Shown piece by piece: positions 1 to 10,725 of a DNA stretch of 64,000 bases; position 1 is the first letter of the stretch, and each line of letters begins with the position of its first letter. The stretch lies in contig CM049315.1 of assembly GCA_026874595.1 (NCBI GenBank), forward strand, positions 16,699,664 to 16,763,663. Reading direction: 5' to 3'. Source of the stretch: Sipunculus nudus (taxonomy: Eukaryota; Annelida; Sipuncula; Golfingiida; Sipunculidae). The notes beneath the pieces were generated by a model, which had not been told where the DNA came from, did not search any database, and worked only from the letters and a program-made list of their open reading frames with translations. A program made the translations under genes and the position numbers.

Positions 1-178
1 CGATCTGATAAAAGAACAGGTTTAAATGGTTGCCAAAAAAAGGATGTTTATTTACATTCTGTCAGATTTTCACTATGAAATGAAACATATCGTTAAAGCA
101 TTGCACATATATTTGGATACAAACTTTGTCTTAGAACCAAAGTTTTCTTTTACGTCATTTCATGTTTTGCTTTTTCAG

Positions 179-304
179 TGGCGCTTGTCTCTCTTGCTCC
201 TGTCATTATGGTGGAACTGTTCGGCCTAGAGCGTCTGACAAAATCCGTTGGTCTTGTTGTCATGATCGAGGGTATCGGAGCTATCGTAGGACCTCCTATC
301 GCAG
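179..304 (+). CDS. Internal exon of a monocarboxylate transporter-like (SLC16/MCT family) gene, partial
   Basis: The frame from 179 to 304 encodes about 42 residues matching the C-terminal half of MCT proteins: two hydrophobic membrane segments joined by VELFGLERLTKSVGLVV and ending in the family hallmark GPPIAG. MCTs are 12-helix plasma-membrane carriers of the major facilitator superfamily; this piece would lie around helices 9-10. A pyrimidine-rich tract ending in CAG at 176-178 is the acceptor, and CAG|GTGGGA at 302-309 is the donor. The exon is 126 bp and keeps the same codon phase on both sides, so it is an internal exon. The substrate cannot be told from this piece. The residues after 304 run into intron sequence. 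I found no neighbouring exon in the window: 5' exons lie before base 1, and the next 3' exon was missed, is far away, or is absent. The family call is firm; the functional state is unknown. Confidence 0.85.
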
Positions 305-685
305 GTGGGAATTTTGAGATACAAATGTACGATAAATTAGGTCAAGGTCCTCGAAACCCTCCACAGGACGCTACATACTTTGTCTGGGAATAATGTTCTG
401 AAAATAAATACGAAGATATATGGTTCCTTTTTTATCCTTTAATGAACAGGGAGAACAGAGAACTGCTTTTAAATCCACATTACAATATGAATGAAATTTC
501 ATATAAACATATAAATTTAAACACTCTGTAAATATCTCAACGAAAAAAAAGGTGTGCCTGTCCAGACACGCTAACCAGGCACGATTCTGAATACGGATAT
601 GCTTTGATTTAATAAAACATATGTGAAATGTAACATATATATGACATTCTTAGAATATATAAAATCGATGTTTAATACATGATGT

Positions 686-901
686 AAATTTGGGTCATTG
701 ATTGTTCTCAAGCTTACCTTGGTTGAGATTGGTTTTGGAGTGCCTGGCTTCTGTCTGTCTGTCTGTCCCTTTGTCTGTCGGTCCATCAGGTTTTTGTTTC
801 TGTGCGATAACTTTCCTAAATATTATCCGATTTCATTCAAATTTGGGTAAGAGATTGCTCTCATGCACACCTTGGTGGACTTTCTTTTTTGGAGTGTCTA
901 T
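686..901 (+). repeat. Dispersed repeat with (CTGT)n core and duplicated flanks
   Basis: Two related segments, about 686-744 and 839-900, share AAATTTGGGT, then ATTG.TCTCA, then ACCTTGG, and end in TTGGAGTG. They flank a (CTGT)n run at 749-781 and the text TGTGCGATAACTTTCCTAAA. The layout is a tandem duplication of about 153 bp. The (CTGT)n plus GCGATAAC arrangement resembles a repeat type common in molluscan genomes (recalled, not checked). Confidence 0.55.
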
Positions 902-1637
902 CTGAAAAACATTTCTCTCCAGCTCAAAAAACAAAATTATCAAATTTTGGTCTTAATGTGTTTTCGTTTTTATATTCGCCTGCAGGTATCTCCACATGTC
1001 ATGGTGGATATTGGTCCTATTTCTCAATGTGTTTCAGTTTTAATGTTCGTCTGCAATGTGTCCACATGTCATAGTGCATCTGTTAAAGTTTTCATGTACC
1101 CTAAAGGTTTTCTCCACATGTCATAATTTCAGTTGCTTATAAAGCATGAAAAACAACAAGAGTCCAAAAGCGGGGGACATTAATTCCAGCTTATTTCTCA
1201 TAGTGTTTGATTTATATCAATCTTTATCTGATTATTTTCCGCGCAAACGTAACGGCTATATGTCATGAACAAAATCTACCAAAACATAACAAAACCCTGT
1301 GCCAGAACTGTTTTTCCTTACAATTATTGTCTCTTGTCCGTCTTCAATGACAATTAATTTGCTGTAATTTTATGGAGTGTTGACAATTCAATAAGGCATC
1401 CCATAATTGAATGGTCTCCACATCTCCAAATCTCCACATGTTTTCTCGTAGATAATATCAACGCTATCTCAAGACAAATAAAATGTCTCTCGATAGTTTG
1501 TTCTTTATATGAACATTTGCCCTTATTAGTTTCGTTCCTGGCAAACAGCAGATTTCCAGGCAATCAACTGAACCATTATTACTTCAAATAAATCAATTCA
1601 ATTGTCTATAGTATTTCTATAGTCAGGCCTATTTGTT

Positions 1638-1640
<3 letters not shown>

Positions 1641-1680
<40 letters not shown>

Positions 1681-1690
1681 CATATACATT
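1641..1690. repeat. (CA)n(TA)n microsatellite
   Basis: About 16 CA units (1641-1672) run directly into TA-rich sequence. Confidence 0.95.
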
Positions 1691-2100
1691 TTGCGGTGTA
1701 TTATTGAGGAATTGGAATGTACCGAAATGATTGATGTTGGCTCAATTTTTTATTCTAAGAGTTAGAATAAATATCGATATTCAGTGAAATACTGTTTCTT
1801 AAATATAGGCCTATGTACAGATATTTTTACAATTATTTTGTGGCGCTGTGCTCGTGGCAAGAAACTCATACATCGGTATGTTTAACTTGAAGATCTGGTC
1901 AGTGATGATATTTCCATTTGCGAACTGGAATTGGACGCGGGGGCATTCAGATTTTTGAAAATCTTTGGTAAGTTACATATATAGTTATTGTAAGAAGTAT
2001 AGTTTGATGTAAGAATGGTAAGAAAGATGAATTAAATATATGCTTAAGGTAAGGAAGCTATTTCAAAGAAAGAAACGGGAATATGCATAATTTGTTAGTA

Positions 2101-2335
2101 GCAGAAGCGGCCTGAACGGGGAACCGCCCCCCCCCCCCCTTATTCTGTCATCCCCTTCCCCCCCCCCCCCGTCAACCCCCCGCCCTATACCCCCTTTTCA
2201 GCCGCAGTAATCTTAAAGGTTTCAGATCAATTTTTGCGACCCCCACCTTCCATTTTCCTAAAGTTTGGGCCATTTTTAGGTTTTATTATTAATCCCCTGG
2301 ACTGAATCTCTCTTTTTCCTAAGTCGAGAGTTAAA
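2101..2335 (+). repeat. C-tract dispersed repeat family, copy 1
   Basis: Two long C runs are followed by AAAGGTTTCAGATCAATTTT and a stretch ending in TTTTTAGGTTTTATTATTAATCC. The same blocks recur at 4930-5122 and 29524-29732, and inverted at about 16625-16800. No coding capacity is apparent. Confidence 0.6.
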
Positions 2336-2924
2336 TTTTTTTCACATTTAATGACCATGCAAGTGGGCTTGCTTAAATCCGTCACAGACAGCAGGGGTTA
2401 TTCATATGCACAGTAGACCTTATTCCCGCGATTGTGTCACAGCCCTGCATGTGATGTGTAGATCACCAAGCGATGCATTTATGTCTTATTAATGTGTACA
2501 TTTTTGTTTCCACCGAGATATAAAAAGCCGGAGAAACACGACCCAATGAAGTTCATGAGAGAAATTCCTCATGCCTTCCATCTATTCGGCTCGATATGGG
2601 GAACGTAGTTCCCTATTCTGCAGACAGAGGTCACTATATTACTGACAGAAATTGTTGACATATCCCATGCACCAAATATAAAAAAGCTTGAAATTCAGGC
2701 CTTTCTGGACAAAAACAAAATCCGTTTTATATGGAGCTTGTAACTTTTTTTCAGTTACACAAAGGCAAGAAAATGTGTTCTTTTTCTCAACATCTTTGTT
2801 TCTTATTTTAATTCTGCATGATTTGATCAAGCCATATACTAGTATTATGGTATCAACAGTATATATTAGAGTATTCTGAGTTAATTTAAAATCGGCTGGA
2901 ACATTTTTCTGGATGGGTGTGGGT

Positions 2925-3130
2925 GGGCGGTAGGAGTAGCCTAGTGACCTCTGACCTAATTAAATATGCGTGGAGTTTGCCCATCGCACTCGGGCGAGAT
3001 AATCAATGGGTAAGTTGCTATGTTGATTTTCGTGAAAATCCATCAAAGTCCCGGGAAGTTTCCTCGGCGACACTAAAAGTTAACAGACGGACCATGGGTA
3101 TACCATAATATGTCCGTCGTAGACGGGCGT
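2925..3130 (+). repeat. GACCTCTGACCT repeat family, short copy
   Basis: This copy contains AGTGACCTCTGACCTAATTAAATATGC, GATAATCAATGGGTAAGTT, GGCGACACTAAAAGTTAA and GACGGACCATGGGTATACCATAATATGTCCGTCGTAGACGGGCGT (each read here as separate short blocks). The same order is found at 10027-10725 and, inverted, at 21479-22012. It looks like the 3' part of the longer copies. Confidence 0.65.
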
Positions 3131-4929
3131 ATAAAAAATTAATGTATCCTTTTTCATTAATAACTCTGTGTTTGAAAATGTTTCATTATAAAGTCATCTT
3201 CGAAAAAACTGGACAAGAGCAGTAGAGTAAGAAAAATGCAAATATGCTGTTGGAAAATTGTTTTGTTGTAATTTCGAATGCCAGTTTAATTTTTGTTGCA
3301 TGACAAATGTTTAAGAATATATAGGCGTACGTATTCAAACTTAAGTCTACGCGACGCATGCTTATGAATTTACATGTACATTGTATTTTATTTTAGAAAG
3401 TAAATTTGAAACGCAAAGACTTTGCACACTAAGGAATTCGGGCACTCCTTACGAAAAGCTCATCCAATATACTGAGAACACAACAGTCCGCTATTTTGGG
3501 AGAAGTAATAATGATCCCTTCATACATTAACAAGTAAATCTCATTTGTATGTTTCTAAATATCGGCTTATTAGCATACACAAACACAGGCTACAGTAATT
3601 TGTCCGGCTGCCTTTGTTGTAGATCAACACTCCAAGAAGACCAAAACCTGTGTATTGACGAGTCTTTAGCTATATGGAACAATATATAGGCCGGAAGTTG
3701 AGTGAATCTTAAGAATGAACCGGGTAGACATTGGGGGTAATGTTGATTTCTCTCCTTTGTTGCTATTACTAACTTTTCATATTTAAATCCTGTGCGATTC
3801 CTTTCCTACAAACATAGCACTTCTTTGTATATAACACCTAACCACCTTAGGTCTATCTATATATGATTTGTTATTTCAGCCTCATACAACATTCAGTCAT
3901 GCAGCTACCGTCCTTGTGTCGAGTTCTAATCCAGAGATAGTTCGATCCAAGAAACCGAGTATTCCATTTTTCGAGTATGTTTTGCGTTTTTCTTTTAAAT
4001 TTGTCATTTAACGGGTCTATTTCGATATCTGAAGTCTGTTATCTAAAGATAATCACTTGAAGCTTTAATTAAAATAGGCAATAAACGCACACAGGCAATT
4101 CGTTTTGTTTACATCCAAGTGATTATATCATGCAAGCCATCGAGCCCGCTTGAAAAATTTAACCACATCCAATAAAGAACATCTGGCGGCAAGTCAAACA
4201 AAAAATCTTTCGAATGGCCTTTGCTGCTCGTGCCCTTTCAACATCCGCACACATGCAGCGAACAGCCATAGGTTACACGGATTTTTTTTTTCACGTTTCA
4301 GCAGCTTGTAGACAAGCAAGCTCATACTTCCATCCAAAGAGGCATAATAGGGATTTATCTTAACAGGGTTCATTAATGTTTACCGGAGTAAAAAGTCACA
4401 TAAGTTATAAAGAAAATAGGTTAAATAGGTTAAAATCTAGTGTAGTTTATCTTTACGAATTGTGAGGGTTTTTCTCAAAGTGTGGAGATGGCTTTGACGC
4501 TTGGTAGCACTAAATATTTTTTTTTAAGTAAGCTTCGACGATTTTGAGAGATCGAACATAGCGCGTGAACTGTCATGCACACGATAACACTCACATTTAT
4601 AATGAAAACATGTTTACTAAAATCCTGTGATATGCAACAACATATGAAAATACAAATACAAACACATGTTGTCTGCCCTGTATTTAGGGCTACGTCTCCA
4701 ATATTAGCCTCAAAAGACATAGATGCACGTTATATCCTGAAAATTCGTTACCGGGTAGGTAAATCCCAAAGCACCTCCGTTTTCAAATTTGGGAAATGAA
4801 ATTTCACTGCACGTCTGAATCATAGAACCAACAAGGTGAATGTTTATATGTTGCATTTCTTTCGTTCATTCTAAACATATGGGAATTATGTAATATAAAT
4901 TACACAACAGAGATTACACCAGAAGCTTT

Positions 4930-5122
4930 AAGGGGTCCGGACACCCCGCCCCCCTCCCTTTTTTTCCGTCCGAAGCAAACTTTTTAAGGGTTTTAGACGA
5001 AATTTTGCGGCCTGCCCCCCCCCCCCCCCCCCTTCCGGAACTGATGACCTTTCTTTAAGAATTTTCATTTGTCCTCCTGGGTTGGACCCCTCCCCCTTTC
5101 CTAAAACCTGAATCCGCCCCTG
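4930..5122 (+). repeat. C-tract dispersed repeat family, copy 2
   Basis: It has the same layout as 29524-29732: a T-rich block, AAGGGTTTTAGACGAAATTTT, a C18-type run, TTCCGGAACTGATGACC, then CCTCCTGGGTTGGACCCCTC and the end CCTGAATCCGCCCC. The antisense open frame over it is rich in G and is only repeat sequence. Confidence 0.65.
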
Positions 5123-5509
5123 CACACCTTCAAACAGATAAAGTCATTCCATACGGACAATCTTAGCCACAGCAATTTCATATTATGTCAATCATACAGA
5201 GTCTGTTATTACAAAAGAAAAACTTATGCAAATTAAGTCATTTCTAGCAAAATTATATATTTGTGTATGGGTGGGATGTATGTGTGAAAAGTTGAGTTGG
5301 GTACCTGACTGCCTGACTTAGGTATCACTGATTATAATTAATATAGAGTGTACAGGAACACCTAACACTAGTGTAGTCAAAGAGTTGACACGGAAGAGTT
5401 TAAATTAGATATAAAAATATGTCCATACACCATCCTTGTGTATAATTAGGAACGTTCAAGCAACGTGTAGGCGAGTATTATACAAATGCGACAGTTTTGT
5501 TTCAAACGT

Positions 5510-5515
5510 TTTATT
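5510..5515 (-). promoter_or_regulatory. Candidate polyadenylation signal AATAAA of the 5.6-6.95 kb gene
   Basis: AATAAA lies on the minus strand 113 bases downstream of the TAA stop at 5628-5630. That spacing suits a terminal exon with a short 3' UTR. A hexamer alone is weak evidence in AT-rich DNA. Confidence 0.4.
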
Positions 5516-5627
5516 ATCGTTGACTGGCTCCTGGGTCTTCAACTCAGACTGGTACCCCGCACTATTGTGCTCCATCCGCATTATGTAATCAAAAATATCA
5601 CATGTATTGTAACGTCGTGTATGTCTA

Positions 5628-6951
5628 TTATTTATGTTCACTTACTTTGGTAGAGTTCATGGAAAACTCCTTCGTCCAGGAATTAGCCCACGACTGGTAG
5701 TGTTGAACGGGATTAGCTACGGTCACGTTACGTGGTGACGTCACGGTATGGCCTTTACTAACTCTGAGGGTGTCGACAATGTTCATCGCGCGCTGGAAGC
5801 GGTAGGTGAGGTGAAGCTGTTTGCTTTTGGACAGCGTCTTGCCGTTAGAGGGCGCCAACTTCTCACTCTCCGATCTGGTAAGATCGGAATTATCGGACAT
5901 GCGTTCGAGTGCGGTTCGCGACGACAGGTCCGGCTCCACCGGAGGAAACCGGAAAATATCCGTGTCTGAAGTGATTCTGCTCCAGTCCGAACGAGCTGAA
6001 GATGGCGCCGAGAGATGATATGATGATTTTACATTTAATTGACTTTGCATACTGTGTTCGTCTTTTAAGGGAGACAGCGCTACCTGTTTGGGAGTTGAAG
6101 AACGATGCAGCAAGCGGTCGGAGTCCGGGTAGCTCTCCCGTAAATCTGAAATGATCAGGTCCTCGTATCCGCGAAGCATGGCGTATTGTGCTTCCGGTGA
6201 GAGTGTAGCACCAAAACGAGGCAGAGCAGGTAAGACCACGTGATCATCTTCCGGTAATACATCAGACTCGGCACTCACTAACCGTTTGCGACTCGGCGTC
6301 CTCTTCGGAGGAGGTATCCACAGTCCCGACATCCGACGGAACCTGGCGAGACGCGCGATGCTTGCAAAGCTGGGTCGATAGACTCGCTGTCCGACCCTGG
6401 GCATACTCTGACTCTTCACCAACTTCTTAGGTGGCTTGGGTTTCTCTGTGGCCGGGCTTAAAATATCTGCATTGTCAATCGAAGCCGGGCCAACTTTTTC
6501 AACCTTAGAGACAACACTTTGTTTTGCTTCCTTATTCTCACTTTCCTTATCAGTAACAAGTTGTGGATCTTCCTTAATCCCCTTGTTGTCTTCAGCGACA
6601 GGTTTATCTGGCTCTAGTGCAGATCTGTCGCCCGTTACTATCTTGGTGAGTACCTTTATAGCAATCTGTCGAAATCTTTGTTTGTAAGTAAGCTTCGGAA
6701 CTGCCTGTGCTTTTTTTCCCTCCTCGCCTGGTTCCGTTACTTCTTTAACCATTTGAAGCCTGTTGTCTTGGAGATTGTCTTTCTTTGCCCGAGGGAACTT
6801 TTCTACCTCCTCGCCTGGTTCCGTTTCCTCTTCAACCACTTGAAGCCTTTTGTCAGGGTGGATCCCGCCAAATGCTGGTCGGGTGATGGTCTCAGGCAGA
6901 CGAACTTCAGTTGTCATTGTAGATCCCTGTGTATGGTCCACGAATGTAGAT
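5628..6951 (-). CDS. Large coding exon, unrecognised basic and probably disordered protein (about 430 residues)
   Basis: A minus-strand frame is open from just after a stop near 6970 to TAA at 5628. The first ATG is at 6917 (A at -3), giving 429 residues. A good acceptor (TTTATTTCAACAG) ends at 6952, so the exon probably starts at 6951 and an unseen 5' exon may supply the start. I do not recognise the protein. It is rich in K, R, E, S and P, with no signal peptide or membrane span. Counting residues from 6941, it holds two copies of a 14-residue block (RLQVVEEETEPGEE at 32-45, RLQMVKEVTEPGEE at 61-74). Next comes a basic centre at 167-222, with PKPPKKLVKSQSMPRVG and FRRMSGLWIPPPKR. A helical, possibly conserved segment follows (LSPEAQYAMLRGYEDLIISD, 247-266), then TYRFQRAMNIVDTL (379-392). 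Near the end, AAA|GTAAGT would be a usable donor six codons before the stop, so the last five residues may be intronic. G+C is clearly higher than in the surroundings, which supports real coding sequence. Confidence 0.7.
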
Positions 6952-7070
6952 CTGTTGAAATAAAATCAGTTTATTGTATATTTAAAAAGTGAGCATCTTT
7001 AAAATAGACCTGTTGGCACTTTGTTGTAAAAATATATATGTGCTTGTGAGTGTCTGTGTGCACGCGCGAA

Positions 7071-7508
7071 GATCCAAAGGCAGTTTGTGCGATGAATTTG
7101 GACTACTCTTTCCTGAGGGACGGTAGGCTTGGTCACAAGGGATCGTCCAAGGTGGGGGGGGGGGGGTGACTCACAGACACACATACACACACACACATAT
7201 ATATATAAATTTATTTATAATATGCATCGTATAAAGTGTGATGTATTGAACTTCTATGTGTATTACATTGATTATATAATATATGATCAAAAGGCAGTTG
7301 GTGCGATGAATTTGGACTACTATTTCCGGAGGGACGGTAGGCTTGGTCACAAGGAACCATTGGCGTCAATTTATCTTCCAAAATGGGGGGGGGGGGGTCG
7401 AGGTTGACTCACAGACACACATACAGACACACACACACACACACACATATATATAATATGCATCGTATAAAGTGTGATGTATTGAACTTCTATGTGTATT
7501 ACATTGAT

Positions 7509-7575
<67 letters not shown>

Positions 7576-7576
7576 T

Positions 7577-7636
<60 letters not shown>

Positions 7637-7694
7637 GTGTGCATGACACATTTCAAATATATTAGCGACTGTGTGACATATTTCAAATTTATAT
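7071..7694 (+). repeat. Tandemly duplicated 214-bp repeat unit ending in (TA)n
   Basis: Unit 1 starts with GATC at 7071 and unit 2 with GATC at 7285. Both carry AAAGGCAGTT.GTGCGATGAA, GGGACGGTAGGCTTGGTCAC, a G11-14 run, GACTCACAGACACACATAC, a CA/TA run, and ATGCATCGTATAAAGTGTGA. Unit 2 runs into about 130 bp of (TA)n (7501-7630) and a block with ACACATTTCAAATATATTAG. Related sequence lies inverted at 28735-28910. The Tyr/Ile open frames over (TA)n are artefacts. Confidence 0.75.
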
Positions 7695-8462
7695 TGTTAC
7701 AGGTGCCAGATCATTGTTTTATTGTGCGCACGGATGTTCCATGTGTTGTTGGCATTTGTTTGTGTGCCACGCGTAGCTTGTGTTGTAGCGGCCTCGCCTG
7801 GCCTGGTGTTGCAGGCTCGGTTTAATCCGCATTGGTTGAACCCTAGATACACAGCGTTCTTTGTTCTGGTATGTTCTTTGAACGTGTGTACTGTGTTAGA
7901 TTCTTTAGAATATTAGAGCAATGGAAGGTTCTCGGCTGGAGGTGAAAAGTTATAAATAGGGGGCTGTGTTTTAGAGCCGAGAGAGAGGTGAGAGGATGTT
8001 CCAGCTGACACAGAAGCGTGTATGTCGGTTTGTGGGACCTATTCCGAAAAGTGCGGCAATTATAGATTTTCTTTAGATTTTCTTCTGGATTAATCTTATT
8101 TGGTCTTCAGTTTACTTTCGGGATTGTTACAAGAGCTTTACATTGGACTGTTATTCTCCGAAAATTTTTGTGTGAACTTTTCGTCCGGCTTATACATTTT
8201 AAAGGGCTTATCGCTGTGACAGTGGTGGTATCCAGGTACTGTGGACTTTGTTTATTTTACTGTGTGATTGTATTGATTTGTTGTTATTCTGCTGTTATAC
8301 TGTGTAATTGTTTTGATTTAGTGTATTGTAATGTTAGGGTTGTTTTAAGAATAAATTATAGTTATTTGTTAACAAAAAACCACTGACTTTATTCATTCCC
8401 CTGGACATTTCACGCTGCCTAGTGTTACAGAATCTGATATCTGATTATTAGGTTCCGTAACA
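7695..8462 (+). mobile_element. Solo LTR of the Ty3/gypsy family at 36-44 kb, copy A
   Basis: It starts TGTTACAGGTGC and ends GGTTCCGTAACA (768 bp), with perfect 6-bp inverted ends. ATAT on both sides (7691-7694, 8463-8466) fits a 4-bp target duplication, although the flanks are low complexity. It aligns along its length with the LTRs at 36407-37226 and 43095-43914 (reverse complemented) and with 57344-58104. A TATA box (TATAAATAGG, 7951-7960) and AATAAA (8350-8355) mark the likely promoter and polyadenylation site. No internal region is attached, so it is a solo LTR left by LTR-LTR recombination. Confidence 0.85.
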
Positions 8463-8474
8463 ATATATATATAC

Positions 8475-8534
<60 letters not shown>

Positions 8535-10026
8535 TTTATCACATTTGATATATATTGCAATTAAGTATAAGGTTTAAGAAAATATGGTTCAGATCAAATA
8601 TTTCATAGATGATTCATAAACGTCTATATACATCTATTTTTTTAAATATATTTCATTTGCAATTTGTAAATATTTTCTGAAAAGTGGTTGTGGTGGGGAT
8701 GGGGGGGGGTGATTTTATTGACCATCCCCCTTGCCAAAAAGTGGAGGGGGATATATACCCCCCCCCCTCCCCTGCAAGGGACTACTAGACATCCCAGATC
8801 TGTTGTATTAAATGATATTTATCACTGCTACCGAACATAATACTAAAAGGACGATATCGCAACAGTCCCTGCGGCCTATATTTCATTAAAGTACCAACGG
8901 TTGGCGCCACTGGCTCAGGCTGTTTAGGACCTGACTGAGTGCAATAGTATTCGGTATGGTTTAGAAGTCACTGACTACAGTTACCACATATCTTTACAGG
9001 GAAAATGTTTAAATAGTGCCTTCATATTTGTTCTTTAATGTCCAGAAAAATTTTATTTTGAGTGTGGTTATTATGATATTTTCCACATGTGCTTCCTCTC
9101 AAACTGAATTTTCTTTAAATATAGACTAGTAGCTCCTTAGGATTTCCTTGTTATTTCATTGCGTAAATTCACTTAGTTCGATTGGGAGAGAGGCACAGCG
9201 AGAGAGAGACAGAGATAGCGTAATACAGATAGAGACAGAGCGACAGAGACAGACAAACAGACAGTACCGCTGGACGGCCGACAGGCAGACAAATAGTTGG
9301 AGACAGGGCAAGCGTGCATAAAATGCAGGCGGAGAAACAGAAAGGCAAATACCGAAAGCAGGAAAAAGATTCACACAGAGGTATCTCTAGGAATACAGTT
9401 AAAAAGACAAAAAGAAAGACAGATAGACAGTGGGAAGGCATGCAGTTTCACAGACAGATAAATAACTAGACAGATGGAGAGAGAGGATATGAATGACTTG
9501 CCGGTGCGGGTTTACTACTATTTGACACATTTCCAGACATACGTGCTTTACGATGTGTTAAATGGATCTGTTTGCCATTAAATCCTGAAGAATCTCGGGT
9601 TGCCGCGGTTTAACGATTTAATATTTCATTTAATGGCCCAGCATAAAGGCCATTCAGTACATTATATGTGGCTACCTTTTTACCTGGCATGACTGACAGT
9701 ATTGACATTAAATATTAAAAGGACAATGAAATTATTCATTCAGAGTACTCAACCTACGTAACATTACACCATCTCGAGAAAAAGCTGCATATTCATTACA
9801 ATTTTTCAATGAATGTTGTGTGGATTCACTTTCACGATTCATTATTTTCATTGATGCTTTCTTAATTTATCAGATGCTTGAACCTGGTAGCGTTTGGTAT
9901 GTTCATTCATGAGTGTTTTACAGTCTTACCAAATCTGAAACGAGCCGGCGGTTATTATCGGAAGAAATATAATGAAGAAGTTGCCGGAAACATTATTTGT
10001 ATTTTTTTCAAAACGCATAGTTAAAC
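8463..10026. other. Non-coding: (TA)n tract, G/C hairpin-prone stretch and (GACA)n-rich simple repeat
   Basis: The stretch 8463-8535 is (TA)n. The stretch 8690-8780 alternates G9 and C10 runs (GATGGGGGGGGGTGAT then ACCCCCCCCCCTCCCC) that could pair. The stretch 9180-9490 is a degenerate GACA/GAGA simple repeat, which creates the Cys/Leu/Ser/Val open frames on the minus strand. Nothing else is recognised. Confidence 0.75.
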
Positions 10027-10725
10027 AAGAGCACCGCAAATGGTGCATAATACGCCCGTTGCGTATCTGGTGACCTCTGACCTCATTACTCATGCGTTTA
10101 GCTGAGAATATAATTCAGGTGAGAATTTATCCATTGGTTAATAGTTTCAATGGGTTTCATGAAAATCGATAAGATTTTTGGTAAATGACCATGGTGCCAT
10201 AAAATCTGGTGATCTCTGACCTCATACAATATACATGGATTTTGCTGGAAATCGAACTCATAAATATAAATATGTATTATAATATATATCAGATATTATA
10301 TTGATTAATATGTCTGTTGAGTTTTATCAAAATCTATTGTATTCCTCCTCATTTATCGCGGCACCACCATGAAGTTAAGGTTTTTGGTAAAGACCATGGT
10401 GCCACCACAGTGTGGTGACCTCATTAAATAGGTTTTGATTTTGATGGAAATCGAACTTAGGCAAGATATTATATTGATCAATATTTCTGAGTTTAATCAA
10501 ACTCCATCATATTCCTGGTAATTAAGTTATCACTAAGTAGCCTTGTGACATCTTACCTTATTAAATATGCATAATCGAACTCAATCGAGATAGTTTATTA
10601 GTTTGTTGTTATGCTGAGTTCCGTGGAAATCCACCAAAGCATCGGTAAGTTATCGCGGCGGCACTAAAAGTTAAAGTACGGACGGACCTATACCGTGGGT
10701 ATACCATAATACGTCCCGTCTTAGA
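10027..10725 (+). repeat. GACCTCTGACCT repeat family, long copy with internal degenerate units
   Basis: It starts AGAGCACCGCAAATGGTGCA then TAATACGCCCGTTGCG, and ends near CATAATACGTCCCGTCTTA. Inside, the block (T)GGTGACCTCTGACCTCATTA recurs four times in decayed form near 10068, 10199, 10415 and 10543. Each is followed by A-rich text, ATTGATTAAT/ATTGATCAAT and AATCGAACTCA. The spacing is about 130-215 bp. No open frame of note. Confidence 0.7.

Larger units (their letters stand above)
305..5440. other. Intron/intergenic stretch made largely of repeats
   Basis: No coding exon is supported here. Part may be intron of the MCT-like gene. It holds the repeats listed separately (686-901, 1641-1690, 2101-2335, 2925-3130, 4930-5122). 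It also holds three copies of the motif TCCACATGTCAT near 990, 1058 and 1113. The remaining sequence, for example 3131-4900, is AT-rich with no feature that I recognise. Confidence 0.6.

Noticed and set aside
4928-5125. Gly-rich 65-codon minus-strand frame
   Set aside because: It lies wholly within the C-tract dispersed repeat.
7383-7646. Open frames of alternating Tyr and Ile (also at 45499-45723 and 57087-57510)
   Set aside because: They are translations of (TA)n microsatellites; no stop occurs in such tracts in two frames.
8168-8386. Frames of 60-80 codons at 8168, 36742, 43446 and 57662
   Set aside because: All four lie at homologous places in the LTR family; the similarity between them is LTR homology, not protein conservation.
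9156-9441. Cys/Leu/Ser/Val-rich frames that resemble a membrane protein
   Set aside because: They read a degenerate (GACA)n/(GAGA)n simple repeat on the minus strand.
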